Below are positions 16,017 through 24,402 of a stretch of DNA of 49,756 nucleotides, in pieces. The stretch comes from RGIG3102 sp964525015 (GTDB lineage Bacteria > Bacillota > Clostridia > Oscillospirales > Ruminococcaceae), in the NCBI GenBank assembly GCA_964525015.1, contig CAZGFY010000015.1, positions 1 to 49,756 of the forward strand, given 5' to 3'. Each line of letters begins with the position of its first letter. Within the stretch, counting starts at the first letter, position 1. Under the pieces are notes generated by a model. That model was not told the origin of the DNA. It saw nothing but the letters and a program-made list of their open reading frames with translations, and did not search any database. The translations under genes were made by a program, and so were the position numbers.

Positions 16017-17447
16017 ATGAATATTTTATTTGCATCAAGCGAATGTGTGCCGTTTATCGCTTCAGGCGGACTTGGGGACGTTGCTGGAAGTTTGCCAAAG
16101 GCTTTAAACGATGAGGGCGCAGATATAAGTGTGGTTTTACCACTTTATAAATCAATAAAAGAAAAATACATAACTGAATTAGAATTTATAGCCGACTTTA
16201 AGGTTAGTTTAGGCTGGAGAGAGCAGTATTGCGGAGTTTTTAAATTAAATCATAATGGGGTTGATCATTATTTTATCGATAATGAATTTTATTTTTGCAG
16301 AGATGGTGGAATTTATGGCCATTTAGATGATGGAGAAAGATTTGCATTTTTTTCAAAAGCAATCTTAGAAATGATAAAAAACACAGATATTAAAGTTGAT
16401 TTAATTCACACAAATGACTGGCAAACAGCACTTGTGAATATTTTTATAAATATATTTTATAGAGAAAACCCTAAATTCTACGGAATAAAAACAGTTTTCA
16501 CCATTCATAATATCCAATACCAAGGTCAGTATGGAAGTGAAGTGATTGAAGATTTGCTTGGAATTCCAAAAGAGTGGGCACATCAATTAGAATATAATGG
16601 CTGTGCAAACTTTATGAAGGGGGCAATTGAAAATGCTGATAAGGTTACAACCGTGTCGCCTACATACGCAAAAGAAATCCTAACGCCATACTATGCCCAC
16701 GAACTAGACGAGTTTTTAAGAGAAAGGCAGTTTAAGGTGTCTGGTATTTTAAATGGTATAGACTATGATAGCCATAACCCAAAAACGGACAAGGTTATAA
16801 CTAAAAACTACCACAAAGATGCTTTTAAGCAAGGAAAAATTGCTTGCAAAAAAGCTTTAAGAGAAGAGTTTGGTTTAAATACAAAATCTAAGGCTCCGAT
16901 AATTTCAATGGTTACACGTTTAGTTGAACACAAAGGGCTTCCAATAGTTATGCAGGCAATGCAAGGGATAATTGATATGGGCTATCAAGTTGTGATTTTA
17001 GGCTCTGGCGATAGCGAATACGAAAATTATTTTAATTATCTTGCCACAAATTATCCAGGACAAGTTGGGGTTTATATAGGCTTTGTCCCTTCTCTTGCTA
17101 GAAAAATTTATGCTGGTAGTGATATGTTTTTAATGCCTAGCCACTCTGAGCCTTGCGGACTTTCTCAAATGATTTCCCTAAGATATGGAACAATTCCAAT
17201 AGTTAGAGAAACAGGTGGACTTGCAGATAGCATTAAAGATTCTCTAGACGGAATAGGAAACGGCTTCACCTTTAAAAACTACACAGCAGATGATTTATAT
17301 AAAGCTTGCGAGAGAGCATATAACGGCTACCAGGATAAAGAAGGCTTTCAAACGCTTATTAAAAGAGGAATGTACACCGATTGTTCTTGGCAAAAATCAG
17401 CTAAAGAATATATTGATATGTACAGCGATACTCTTAATTTATGGTAA
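16017..17447 (+). CDS. glgA: glycogen synthase (GT5)
   Basis: This 476-residue glycosyltransferase family 5 protein has two Rossmann domains. It begins MNILFASSEC and shows ASGGLGDVAGSLP (the KTGGL-type site, with Ala where Lys is usual), HTNDWQTAL, FTIHNIQYQG, a hinge near residue 250, and the acceptor-side motif SHSEPCGLSQM followed by RETGGLADS. It transfers glucose from ADP-glucose to the growing alpha-1,4 chain. The start at 16017 follows GAAAGGGATTGTTAAA; the ATG at 15999 is part of that site. It is the last gene of the glg cluster; no clear terminator follows in the 254-base gap. Confidence 0.95.
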   Translation: MNILFASSECVPFIASGGLGDVAGSLPKALNDEGADISVVLPLYKSIKEKYITELEFIADFKVSLGWREQYCGVFKLNHNGVDHYFIDNEFYFCRDGGIYGHLDDGERFAFFSKAILEMIKNTDIKVDLIHTNDWQTALVNIFINIFYRENPKFYGIKTVFTIHNIQYQGQYGSEVIEDLLGIPKEWAHQLEYNGCANFMKGAIENADKVTTVSPTYAKEILTPYYAHELDEFLRERQFKVSGILNGIDYDSHNPKTDKVITKNYHKDAFKQGKIACKKALREEFGLNTKSKAPIISMVTRLVEHKGLPIVMQAMQGIIDMGYQVVILGSGDSEYENYFNYLATNYPGQVGVYIGFVPSLARKIYAGSDMFLMPSHSEPCGLSQMISLRYGTIPIVRETGGLADSIKDSLDGIGNGFTFKNYTADDLYKACERAYNGYQDKEGFQTLIKRGMYTDCSWQKSAKEYIDMYSDTLNLW

Positions 17448-17701
17448 TTTGCGCTATTAATATAGATATAAATTAAGAATTGAGTTTAACGGCTTACTAC
17501 TTATAAATAAATATTTGAAATTGTTAAAATTTTGCTGAAATTTATTTTAAATATATATTTTATTGTGGCATAGTTTAATAAAGATAATGTAGATTATTTA
17601 TATAATTGTTATGCTTGTTATAGCTAATGTTAATATGCGTTGCTTGTGGCAACGGGCAAATATCTGCTACAATTAATGCACAAACAAAGGAGGTATTTGT
17701 T

Positions 17702-18142
17702 ATGTTAAATGAAATAATCAAATCCCTTAGAAAAGAAAAGGGAATCACACAAGAAGAATTAGCTATAAGGTTAAATGTTGTTCGACAGACTATCTCAAAA
17801 TGGGAAAAAGGCTTGTCTGTTCCTGATGCTAATATGCTTATCAAAATTGCAGATTTATTTGAAGTAACAACGAGTGAGCTATTAGGTGCTAACTTTAACC
17901 AAAACACAACAGGGGGCGAACATAATAATATCGCTGAGCAACTTTCAAGAATTAATGAACAACTTGCGACTAAAAACAAGCGCTCACGCACTATATGGAA
18001 AGTAGTTTTAGGGATAATCATTACCATCATTGTATTTAATGTCTTTATGCTTGTTATATCAATGGTATCTTTTAACAGTTTTAAGGATAATGTAAGCACA
18101 TCGATTACACAAAATTATGAAGAAAAAATACCTGTGGGGTAA
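17702..18142 (+). CDS. XRE family regulator with C-terminal membrane segment
   Basis: This 146-residue protein has an N-terminal Cro/CI helix-turn-helix (about 1-60: LRKEKGITQEELA, VVRQTISKWEKG, PDANMLIKIADLFEV) and one membrane helix near residues 100-125. Such membrane-tethered XRE proteins are common in Clostridia; the target is unknown. The start at 17702 follows AAAGGAGG with ideal spacing; earlier in-frame codons are rejected. The upstream 254 bases hold a small GTTGC/GCAAC inverted repeat and a possible TACAAT -10 near 17665, and nothing else I can name. Confidence 0.85.
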   Translation: MLNEIIKSLRKEKGITQEELAIRLNVVRQTISKWEKGLSVPDANMLIKIADLFEVTTSELLGANFNQNTTGGEHNNIAEQLSRINEQLATKNKRSRTIWKVVLGIIITIIVFNVFMLVISMVSFNSFKDNVSTSITQNYEEKIPVG

Positions 18143-18166
18143 AATAAGCATAATCTAAACAAAAAT

Positions 18167-18199
18167 AATCTGCTTATATTATATTGATATAAGCAGATT
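18167..18199. terminator. strong stem-loop between the XRE gene and the glycosyltransferase gene
   Basis: A 13-bp perfect stem (AATCTGCTTATAT/ATATAAGCAGATT). The T run is weak on the plus strand (GTTCTC) and better on the minus strand (ATTTTTGTTT), so its terminator role on the plus strand is uncertain. Confidence 0.55.
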
Positions 18200-18222
18200 G
18201 TTCTCATTTAATATTATAAAAT

Positions 18223-18251
18223 TTGCTTTTTATATCTATTTATACTATAAT
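18223..18251 (+). promoter_or_regulatory. promoter for the GT2 gene
   Basis: TTGCTT (18223-18228), a 17-base spacer and TATAAT (18246-18251), ending 40 bases before the start codon. Confidence 0.7.
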
Positions 18252-18291
18252 TAAGGGTATTAAAAAATTATATAAATCTAAATGGAGTATT

Positions 18292-19284
18292 ATGAAAGTT
18301 AGTATAGTTATCCCAAATTTAAATGGCGAGGGCTGGATTGCCGATAGCCTTAAAAGCTGTATTGAGCAGGATTTTAATGAAGAATTTGAAATCATTGTTA
18401 TTGATAATGGAAGTAAAGATAATTCAATAAATATTATAAATGATACAATGCGTGATTTTAAAAATTTCACCCTTATTCAAAATGATAACAACACAGGGTT
18501 TTCATATGCTGTAAATCAAGGGATTAAATTATCAAACGCTGAATATGTGGCATTATTTAATAATGATGCCTTTGCTAAAAAAGACTGGCTTTCACAGCTT
18601 GTTAGCACTATTAGTGAAGATGAAAATATATTTTCTACACAGTGCCTAATGATTCAGCATTATAATAGAGATTTATGCGATGATGCTGGGGATTATGTGC
18701 CAATTTTCGGCTGGACGTGTAAGCGTGGGGATGGCTTATCACACTCAAGATATAATAAAAAGCAAAGAATTTTTTCTTCTTGTGGTGGCGCTAGTATATA
18801 CCGAAAAAGCATTTTAGATAAAATCGGCTTATTCGATGAAAACTTTTTTGCATACGGAGAAGACGTTGATATTTCTTGGCGTGCAAATAATCTAGGATAT
18901 AAAAATATATTTAATCCAAAGGCTGTTTGCTACCATATCTGCTCAGCTACCACTGGTGGAAGATATAATTCCTTTAAAGCTGAAAAATCAGGCCAAAACA
19001 CAATGCTTTTACTATATAAAAATTCTCCACTACCTATGCTTATACTAAACTCCCCTTTTATATTATTAGGGTTTATCCCAAAATACCTAATGTATTTAAA
19101 AAATGGATATTCAAGCGATTTAATTAAAGGCACAAAAAATGCCTTTAAATTAAAAGATAAGGTTGATGTTCATAAATTCCAATGGAAATATTTAAAAAAC
19201 TATCTATGGGTTGAAAAAGAAATGATTAAGGGTGCTTTTGTCTATGTCGACTATCGAGTTAAGAGATTTTTAGGTATTAAATAA
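18292..19284 (+). CDS. family 2 glycosyltransferase
   Basis: This 330-residue GT-A enzyme begins with VSIVIPNLNGEGW and has DNGSKDNS, GFSYAVNQGI and the DxD-like NNDAF. The acceptor-side block CGGASIYRKS, LFDENFFAYGEDVD, SWRANNLGY is typical of rhamnosyl- and related transferases of cell-wall polysaccharide synthesis. A hydrophobic patch near residues 245-265 may touch the membrane. Donor and acceptor cannot be read from sequence. The start at 18292 follows GGAG at eight bases. It is a single gene with its own promoter and terminator. Confidence 0.88.
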   Translation: MKVSIVIPNLNGEGWIADSLKSCIEQDFNEEFEIIVIDNGSKDNSINIINDTMRDFKNFTLIQNDNNTGFSYAVNQGIKLSNAEYVALFNNDAFAKKDWLSQLVSTISEDENIFSTQCLMIQHYNRDLCDDAGDYVPIFGWTCKRGDGLSHSRYNKKQRIFSSCGGASIYRKSILDKIGLFDENFFAYGEDVDISWRANNLGYKNIFNPKAVCYHICSATTGGRYNSFKAEKSGQNTMLLLYKNSPLPMLILNSPFILLGFIPKYLMYLKNGYSSDLIKGTKNAFKLKDKVDVHKFQWKYLKNYLWVEKEMIKGAFVYVDYRVKRFLGIK

Positions 19285-19303
19285 TATCATTTTATTAAAA
19301 TTT

Positions 19304-19336
19304 CAAGGAATGGCTTTTAGTCATTCCTTATTTTAT
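19304..19336 (+). terminator. intrinsic terminator after the GT2 gene
   Basis: An 8-bp stem (AAGGAATG/CATTCCTT, 19305-19312 and 19322-19329) is followed by ATTTTATT. Confidence 0.75.
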
Positions 19337-19349
19337 TGCAAAATAAATC

Positions 19350-19401
19350 TTGACTTTTAAATTAGTTTATGCTAACATACTAAAAGTTAGTTTATTTTAA
19401 C
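19350..19401 (+). promoter_or_regulatory. promoter and two candidate metal-repressor sites for the siderophore importer
   Basis: TTGACT (19350-19355), a 17-base spacer and TAACAT (19373-19378) form the promoter. ATTAG-TTTATG-CTAAC (19361-19376) overlaps the spacer and -10, and GTTAG-TTTATT-TTAAC (19386-19401) lies just downstream. Both fit GTTAR-N6-YTAAC, also found before the binding-protein gene and the ZIP gene. The placement suits repression, and the palindrome recalls DtxR-family sites; the regulator itself is not in the window. Confidence 0.55.
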
Positions 19402-19445
19402 AAACAGGCTAATATTAATTATAAAGTTTTAAACAATAAAGGAAA

Positions 19446-19549
19446 AGTTTGAAAATAAATTTTCAAACTCTGAGTTTTCTGCCTTTCGCTGTAAGGAACT
19501 AGCGAAAGTTTGCCACTTTTAATCTGAGTGTGGCAAAACACAAAAACTC
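19446..19549 (+). ncRNA. structured 5' leader of the siderophore importer
   Basis: A lead hairpin (AGTTTGAAAA/TTTTCAAACT, TAAA loop, 19446-19469) is followed by a three-way junction. The outer stem is GAGTTTT (19472-19478) with AAAACTC (19543-19549), enclosing CTTTCGCT/AGCGAAAG and TTTGCCAC/GTGGCAAA hairpins. The closing strand abuts the ribosome site GAAGAAAGG, so folding could control translation. I do not recognise a known riboswitch family. Confidence 0.65.
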
Positions 19550-19571
19550 GAAGAAAGGTATAGACATATAT

Positions 19572-20567
19572 ATGTTAAAAAAACATTCAGTATCAATTTT
19601 CTTAGTAGTTTACATATTAATATTTTCTGTGATTTCTCTTTTTATAGGAGCATATGATATATCTATTCAAGGGATTTTAGCAGGAGATTTAAATCAGCTA
19701 TTAGTGCTTTTAGCTTCTCGTGTCCCAAGAGTTTTAGCAATTATTTGCACAGGTGTTGGAATGAGTATTGCAGGGCTTATTATGCAAAATTTATGTATGA
19801 ATAAGTTTGTTTCACCAACCACTGGCGCAACAGTTGCCTCTGCACAATTTGGAGTTTTATTATCATTTATATTATTTGATAATGTTACCCTTTTTGAAAA
19901 AACAGCTATCAGCTTTTCAACTTCTTTAATCGGAACATTTGTATTCGTTTGGTTTATCCAAAGAATTAAATTCAAAGATGTGGTTATGGTGCCATTAATC
20001 GGGATAATGTTTTCAACAGTTATCGGAGGACTCACTAACTATTTTGCTTATTCAAATGAATTAACACAGGTTTTACAAAATACATTTGTGGGAAGTTTTT
20101 CACTTATTCTAAGAGGAAGATACGAAATAGTATTCTTAGTTTTTCCTATGATTATAATCGCATTTATTTATGCAAATCATTTTAATATAGTTGGTATGGG
20201 TGAGAGTTTTTCAAAGAACCTTGGCGTAAATTACAACGTGATTATGCTAATCGGCCTTTCAATTGCAGCTATTATAACAGCGAGCGTTATCGTAACAGTT
20301 GGTACGATTTCTTATATCGGGCTGATTGTGCCAAATATCGTTGCAATGTTTCGTGGCGATAAAATAAGAGGGAGTATTTTAGATGTAGCCTTAGTGGGCG
20401 CAGCCTTTGTTTTATCTTGCGATATTATTGCAAGGCTTGTAATTGCTCCATACGAACTTCCAATTGATTTAATTTCAGGCATTATTGGCAGTGCATTATT
20501 TATCGCTTTATTATTTAAAAGATTAAATCCAAAACCAAAAAAGATAAAGGAGATATCAAATGCTTAA
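19572..20567 (+). CDS. yclN: iron-siderophore ABC transporter permease (FecCD, YclN-like)
   Basis: This 331-residue, roughly nine-helix permease has the FecCD signatures RVPRVLAIICTGVGMSIAGL near residue 45 and a C-terminal GTISYIGLIVPNI coupling region. It forms half of the membrane channel for ferric siderophores. The start at 19572 is set by GAAGAAAGG ending 14 bases upstream; an in-frame ATG at 19530 lies inside the leader structure. It overlaps the second permease by 8 bases. The ATPase of this operon resembles Bacillus YclP (petrobactin/catecholate importer YclNOPQ), so this is named YclN-like. Confidence 0.85.
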   Translation: MLKKHSVSIFLVVYILIFSVISLFIGAYDISIQGILAGDLNQLLVLLASRVPRVLAIICTGVGMSIAGLIMQNLCMNKFVSPTTGATVASAQFGVLLSFILFDNVTLFEKTAISFSTSLIGTFVFVWFIQRIKFKDVVMVPLIGIMFSTVIGGLTNYFAYSNELTQVLQNTFVGSFSLILRGRYEIVFLVFPMIIIAFIYANHFNIVGMGESFSKNLGVNYNVIMLIGLSIAAIITASVIVTVGTISYIGLIVPNIVAMFRGDKIRGSILDVALVGAAFVLSCDIIARLVIAPYELPIDLISGIIGSALFIALLFKRLNPKPKKIKEISNA

Positions 20568-21531
20568 AGCCAAATACTCAATAAACGCTTTCAAACTATT
20601 CGGCATGCTAATATTATCTGTGCTTTTAGGGTATTTGTTTATGTCGATAGATGTAAATCCTAAATACTTTGATTTTTCAATGAGCATAAGAGCACCAAAA
20701 TTAATATCAATGATAATTGCATCCTTTTGCATAGGAACAGCAAGTATCGTTTTTCAGTCGGTTATTGCAAATAGAATAGTTACGCCTTGTCTTTTAGGAA
20801 TGAACGGACTTTACATATTAATTCACACTGCTTTAGCCTTTATTTTTGGAGCATCTAGCGTTTTATTTACTAATAAAAATTTAACTTTTGTTATAGATAT
20901 CTTTTTAATGGGTATCCTTGGAACTATTGTGTATGGATACCTTTTTAAAAAGACTAAAAATAATATATTATATGTTCTTTTAGCAGGAAGCGTTATGGCA
21001 ACTTTATTCACTAGCATTTCAAACACTATGACAAGAGTTATGGATCCGAATGAATATGATGTTCTTTTAACAACTCTTGTTGCTGGATTCGACCATGTTA
21101 ATAGCGAAATTATAATTTTATCATTAGTTTTAATTGCAGGAATAATATTCTTTTTTAGAAAAGATTTACAGGTTCTTGATGTTTTAACTCTTGGCAAAAA
21201 TCAGGCTGTTAATTTAGGTGTTGATTATGATAAAACAGTTACAAAGCTTTTAATAGGTATCGTTTTATTTATCACGATTGCAACAGCATTAGTTGGACCG
21301 ATTTCATTTTTAGGGCTTATTATTGCAAATATTTCAAGAGAATTATTTAAAACTTATAAACATTCATATCTAATGATAGGCTCGTTCTTATCTGGTATGG
21401 TAGTACTATTTTTAGGTCAAACATTGATTGAGCATGTATTTAATTTTGGTGTTGTTATCTCCGTTTTTATAAATTTATTTGGCGGAATATACTTTTTATA
21501 TTTAATACTTAGAAACAAAGGGGAAGCATAA
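20560..21531 (+). CDS. yclO: iron-siderophore ABC transporter permease (FecCD, YclO-like)
   Basis: This 323-residue FecCD-type permease has about nine helices. Conserved pieces include SIRAPKLISMIIASFCIGTA, a LNLGVDYDK-like loop (AVNLGVDYDKT) and VGPISFLGLIIANI. It pairs with the preceding permease. The start overlaps that gene by 8 bases behind AAAGGAGAT, and the ATPase gene starts 4 bases after its stop, so the three are tightly coupled. Substrate: ferric catecholate or carboxylate siderophore, by homology of the operon. Confidence 0.85.
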   Translation: MLKAKYSINAFKLFGMLILSVLLGYLFMSIDVNPKYFDFSMSIRAPKLISMIIASFCIGTASIVFQSVIANRIVTPCLLGMNGLYILIHTALAFIFGASSVLFTNKNLTFVIDIFLMGILGTIVYGYLFKKTKNNILYVLLAGSVMATLFTSISNTMTRVMDPNEYDVLLTTLVAGFDHVNSEIIILSLVLIAGIIFFFRKDLQVLDVLTLGKNQAVNLGVDYDKTVTKLLIGIVLFITIATALVGPISFLGLIIANISRELFKTYKHSYLMIGSFLSGMVVLFLGQTLIEHVFNFGVVISVFINLFGGIYFLYLILRNKGEA

Positions 21532-21535
21532 TACA

Positions 21536-22288
21536 ATGAGAGTAAAATCAATAAACAAAACCTATATAGATAAACAAGTTGTAAAAGATGTTAGCTTCTC
21601 ACTTCCCAAAGGAAAGGTTATCTCATTTATTGGGCCAAATGGCGCTGGTAAATCAACTGTTTTAAATATTATAACACGCTTAATCTCACAAGATAGTGGT
21701 GATGTTAATTTTAAAGATGTTGAACTTACTAAATGGAAACCTCAAGAGTTAAGCAAAAAAATGGCTATTCTAACTCAAAAAAATCATACAACAATGAAAC
21801 TAACTGTTAGAGAATTAGTTGGATTTGGACGCTTTCCTTATTCTCAAAGTCGATTAACAAAAGAAGATTTTGAGCATGTGGATAAAGCTATCGCATATAT
21901 GGAGCTTGAAGAATTCAGCGATAGATTTATAGATGAATTATCTGGTGGACAGCTTCAAAGGGCTTACATAGCAATGGTTATCGCTCAAGATACAGAACTT
22001 GTGTTTTTAGATGAGCCAACTAATAATTTAGATATTTATCATTCATCAAATATGATGAAACTCGTTAGAAAATTAAGCGAAGATTTAGGAAAAACCGTTG
22101 TTTTAGTTTTACACGAGATTAACTTTGCCTCTGTTTATTCAGATTATATAGGAGCATTTAAAGACGGCGAATTATATAAATTTGGCGAAGTAAAAGAAGT
22201 TATGACAAAGGAAACATTAAAACATTTATACAATGTTGATTTTGACATACAAATGATTAAAGATAAGCCAGTGGCTATCTATTATTAA
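21536..22288 (+). CDS. yclP: iron-siderophore ABC transporter ATP-binding protein (YclP-like)
   Basis: This 250-residue ATPase has Walker A GPNGAGKST (near residue 34), Q-loop LTQKNHT, signature LSGGQLQRAYIAMVIAQ, Walker B LVFLDEPTNNLD and the switch His in VLHEINFASVYSDY. GFGRFPYSQSRLT and NFASVYSDYI match YclP of Bacillus closely from memory, which is the main reason for the operon name. It powers ferric-siderophore import from the cytosolic face. A terminator follows 10 bases after the stop, and the binding protein has its own upstream palindrome. Confidence 0.88.
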   Translation: MRVKSINKTYIDKQVVKDVSFSLPKGKVISFIGPNGAGKSTVLNIITRLISQDSGDVNFKDVELTKWKPQELSKKMAILTQKNHTTMKLTVRELVGFGRFPYSQSRLTKEDFEHVDKAIAYMELEEFSDRFIDELSGGQLQRAYIAMVIAQDTELVFLDEPTNNLDIYHSSNMMKLVRKLSEDLGKTVVLVLHEINFASVYSDYIGAFKDGELYKFGEVKEVMTKETLKHLYNVDFDIQMIKDKPVAIYY

Positions 22289-22297
22289 TTTAATAAT

Positions 22298-22333
22298 AAA
22301 GGCTAATAAAGTTTTTTTAATAGCCTTTTTTAT
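22298..22333 (+). terminator. intrinsic terminator after the ATPase gene
   Basis: Stem AAAGGCTA/TAGCCTTT with an AT-rich loop and a trailing T run; it may let the binding protein be expressed at a different level. Confidence 0.8.
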
Positions 22334-22348
22334 ACAAATCACAGGTTA

Positions 22349-22364
22349 GTTAAAGTAAATTAAC
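22349..22364 (+). promoter_or_regulatory. candidate metal-repressor site before the binding-protein gene
   Basis: GTTAA-AGTAAA-TTAAC fits the GTTAR-N6-YTAAC pattern of the importer promoter. The same bases can also form a hairpin GTTAAAGT/ACTTTAAC in RNA. Confidence 0.45.
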
Positions 22365-22388
22365 TTTAACAAATGAAAGGAAAACAAA

Positions 22389-23375
22389 ATGAAAAGATTT
22401 ATCTCACTTATGCTTGCACTAGCTTTAAGTTTATCTCTTGTAGCTTGCTCAACATCTCAAGAAGAAGAAACAACACAAACATCAACTGAAACCGCTACTC
22501 CAGAAACAGTTACAATCACTGTAACTAATGGAGTAGATGAAAAAATCGAAGTTGAGTTTCCAAAAGACCCACAAAGAATTGTTGTTTTAAACTATCAAAC
22601 ACTAGACTTTTTAGATGCTATGGGCCTTGGCGATAGAATCGTTGGTACTATTGGTGGAGAATCAATGCCAGAACATCTAAAAAAATATATGGAAGACGAA
22701 AATATCGTTCAGCTTGGTGGAATGAAAGATTATGATATTGAAGCAATCATGGAACTTGAACCAGACGCAATTTTTTCAAGTGATAGAAGTGCATCAGCTT
22801 ATGATGATTTCATGCAAATCGCTCCAACAATGGCAGCATATATCACATATGAAGACGGATTTTGGAACAGCTATGTTGAACTAGCAACAACTCATGCAAC
22901 TATTTTTGGGCTAGATGGTGCACTTGATGAAACGCTTACAGAATACGAATCAAGAATTGCAGCTATCAATGAATTTGCTAATGAAAAAACAGCTTCTTTA
23001 TTAATCTTTGCTGGAAACAGCTTAAATACTCTAGGCGATAATGGTAGAGCATCAATCGTTACAACTGATATGGGCTTTAATAATGTATCAGCTGGTATCG
23101 ACGTTAACCACGGTAATGAAATTGCTTATGATTTCTTACTAGAAGTTGAGCCAGAATACATCTTTGTTTTAGATAAAGACGTTGCAGTTGGTGAAGAAGG
23201 GGCTACTCCAGCGCAAGAGCAAATGGATAATGAAATTGTTCATCAAACAAGTGCTTATCAAAACGATAAAATCATCTACCTAACACCAGGTGCAGACTGG
23301 TACACAGGAGATGGCGGTATCACTGCAATGGACAATATGATTTCTTGCCTTGAAACAGCTTTAGGGCTAAAATAA
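22389..23375 (+). CDS. yclQ: siderophore-binding lipoprotein (YclQ-like, FepB/BtuF fold)
   Basis: This 328-residue solute-binding lipoprotein has a signal peptide ending LVAC (C20), a Thr/Glu-rich linker (21-40) and two lobes of the helical-backbone class. Family motifs include RIVVLNYQTLDFLDAMGLGDRIVG, DAIFSSDRS and the C-terminal QNDKIIYLTPGADWY. It captures the ferric siderophore outside the membrane and delivers it to the YclNO-type permease. The ribosome site is GAAAGGAAAA. It is separated from the ATPase gene by a terminator and a candidate repressor site, so it may be transcribed both alone and by readthrough. Confidence 0.9.
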   Translation: MKRFISLMLALALSLSLVACSTSQEEETTQTSTETATPETVTITVTNGVDEKIEVEFPKDPQRIVVLNYQTLDFLDAMGLGDRIVGTIGGESMPEHLKKYMEDENIVQLGGMKDYDIEAIMELEPDAIFSSDRSASAYDDFMQIAPTMAAYITYEDGFWNSYVELATTHATIFGLDGALDETLTEYESRIAAINEFANEKTASLLIFAGNSLNTLGDNGRASIVTTDMGFNNVSAGIDVNHGNEIAYDFLLEVEPEYIFVLDKDVAVGEEGATPAQEQMDNEIVHQTSAYQNDKIIYLTPGADWYTGDGGITAMDNMISCLETALGLK

Positions 23376-23390
23376 TCTATAAATTCCTTT

Positions 23391-23418
23391 AAAAAACGGC
23401 TTTTTAGCCGTTTTTTAT
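23391..23418 (+). terminator. intrinsic terminator after the binding-protein gene
   Basis: AAAAAACGGCT, TTTT loop, AGCCGTTTTTT. The same hairpin recurs at 24245-24273. Confidence 0.92.
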
Positions 23419-23435
23419 TATCATAAATTTCATGG

Positions 23436-23464
23436 TTGCTTATTTAATTTTTATTTGATATAAT
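23436..23464 (+). promoter_or_regulatory. promoter for the lipoprotein gene at 23505
   Basis: TTGCTT (23436-23441), a 17-base spacer and TATAAT (23459-23464). Confidence 0.75.
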
Positions 23465-23504
23465 CAATCAGTACTTACTTTTTAAATATAAGGAGAATAT
23501 AATA

Positions 23505-24224
23505 ATGAAAAAAATTATAGCAATAATGCTACTAAGTGTGGTTTTATTAACTGGTTGTTTTAACGCTAGTGGCGCAACTAAAGTAGTTGAAGATACAAAA
23601 AGAGAAGAAACTATCGAGCAGGCTGAAGAAATAGTTGAGCAGGCACAAGAAGAAAATCCTGAAAACTTTGTAGCAATTACAGAAGATAATTATCAAGATA
23701 TCCATATAGTTGCTGCTGAATATGGCTTATCTCTAACAGCTAAATCATATATGAAAGCCCCAGCTGGAATGTTTGAAGGTGAAGAGGTGCAATTTGTTGA
23801 TGCATTTATTCCATTAAGCTCAAACTTTGAGCACATAAACGATGGATATGCTGTGCAATCTGGTGCACACGGAATACAAGTGTATCAAACAATTCGTACT
23901 GGCGAAACGGCAGAAGCTGTTGTGAATGAGATGTATCAAGTTTTAGTTCAAAATCCAGATTATACAATTATCGGAGATGAAGAATCAACTACATATCTTG
24001 CAGAAATGGATATTGCACTTAAATTTGTTTATGGTGTAGACGCACTTACAAATGAGCCGATAGTAAAAGTTTTATACGCTGACACTCGTGGAAATAACTT
24101 TTATTTATTTGCTGATATCTCATATTATCTAGCTCAAACTGATGAATTATATGAAAGTATGCTAGCTGAAACAAGCTTTGTTTTTGGAATAGAATTACCT
24201 GTAATTCCTGCATATGAAGAATAA
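23505..24224 (+). CDS. lipoprotein of unknown function
   Basis: This 239-residue protein has a lipoprotein signal (MKKIIAIMLL, then LLTGC, C18), a Glu/Gln-rich stretch likely to be helical (about 28-55, EEIVEQAQEEN) and a soluble domain of about 180 residues that I do not recognise. It should sit on the outer face of the membrane. The gene is a single unit: it has its own promoter and lies between two copies of the same terminator. Being next to the iron importer is the only functional hint, and it is weak. Confidence 0.8.
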   Translation: MKKIIAIMLLSVVLLTGCFNASGATKVVEDTKREETIEQAEEIVEQAQEENPENFVAITEDNYQDIHIVAAEYGLSLTAKSYMKAPAGMFEGEEVQFVDAFIPLSSNFEHINDGYAVQSGAHGIQVYQTIRTGETAEAVVNEMYQVLVQNPDYTIIGDEESTTYLAEMDIALKFVYGVDALTNEPIVKVLYADTRGNNFYLFADISYYLAQTDELYESMLAETSFVFGIELPVIPAYEE

Positions 24225-24244
24225 TTTTATAACTAACATATTTT

Positions 24245-24273
24245 AAAAAAACGGCTTTTTAGCCGTTTTTTTT
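24245..24273 (+). terminator. intrinsic terminator after the lipoprotein gene
   Basis: ACGGCT/AGCCGT stem extended by A and T runs, nearly identical to the hairpin at 23391-23418. Confidence 0.92.
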
Positions 24274-24333
24274 ATTAAACTATTAAGTTATCCAATATAG
24301 TAGCGTTTAAAAAAGATTAAAACTAATTTTAAA

Positions 24334-24362
24334 TTGCAAAATAAAAAAAGATATGATACTAT
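24334..24362 (+). promoter_or_regulatory. candidate promoter for the aldo/keto reductase gene
   Basis: TTGCAA (24334-24339), a 17-base spacer and TACTAT (24357-24362), 40 bases before the chosen start. Confidence 0.5.
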
Positions 24363-24402
24363 TAAAATATTATATATTTTAATGAACAAAGGAGTAGGAA
24401 AA

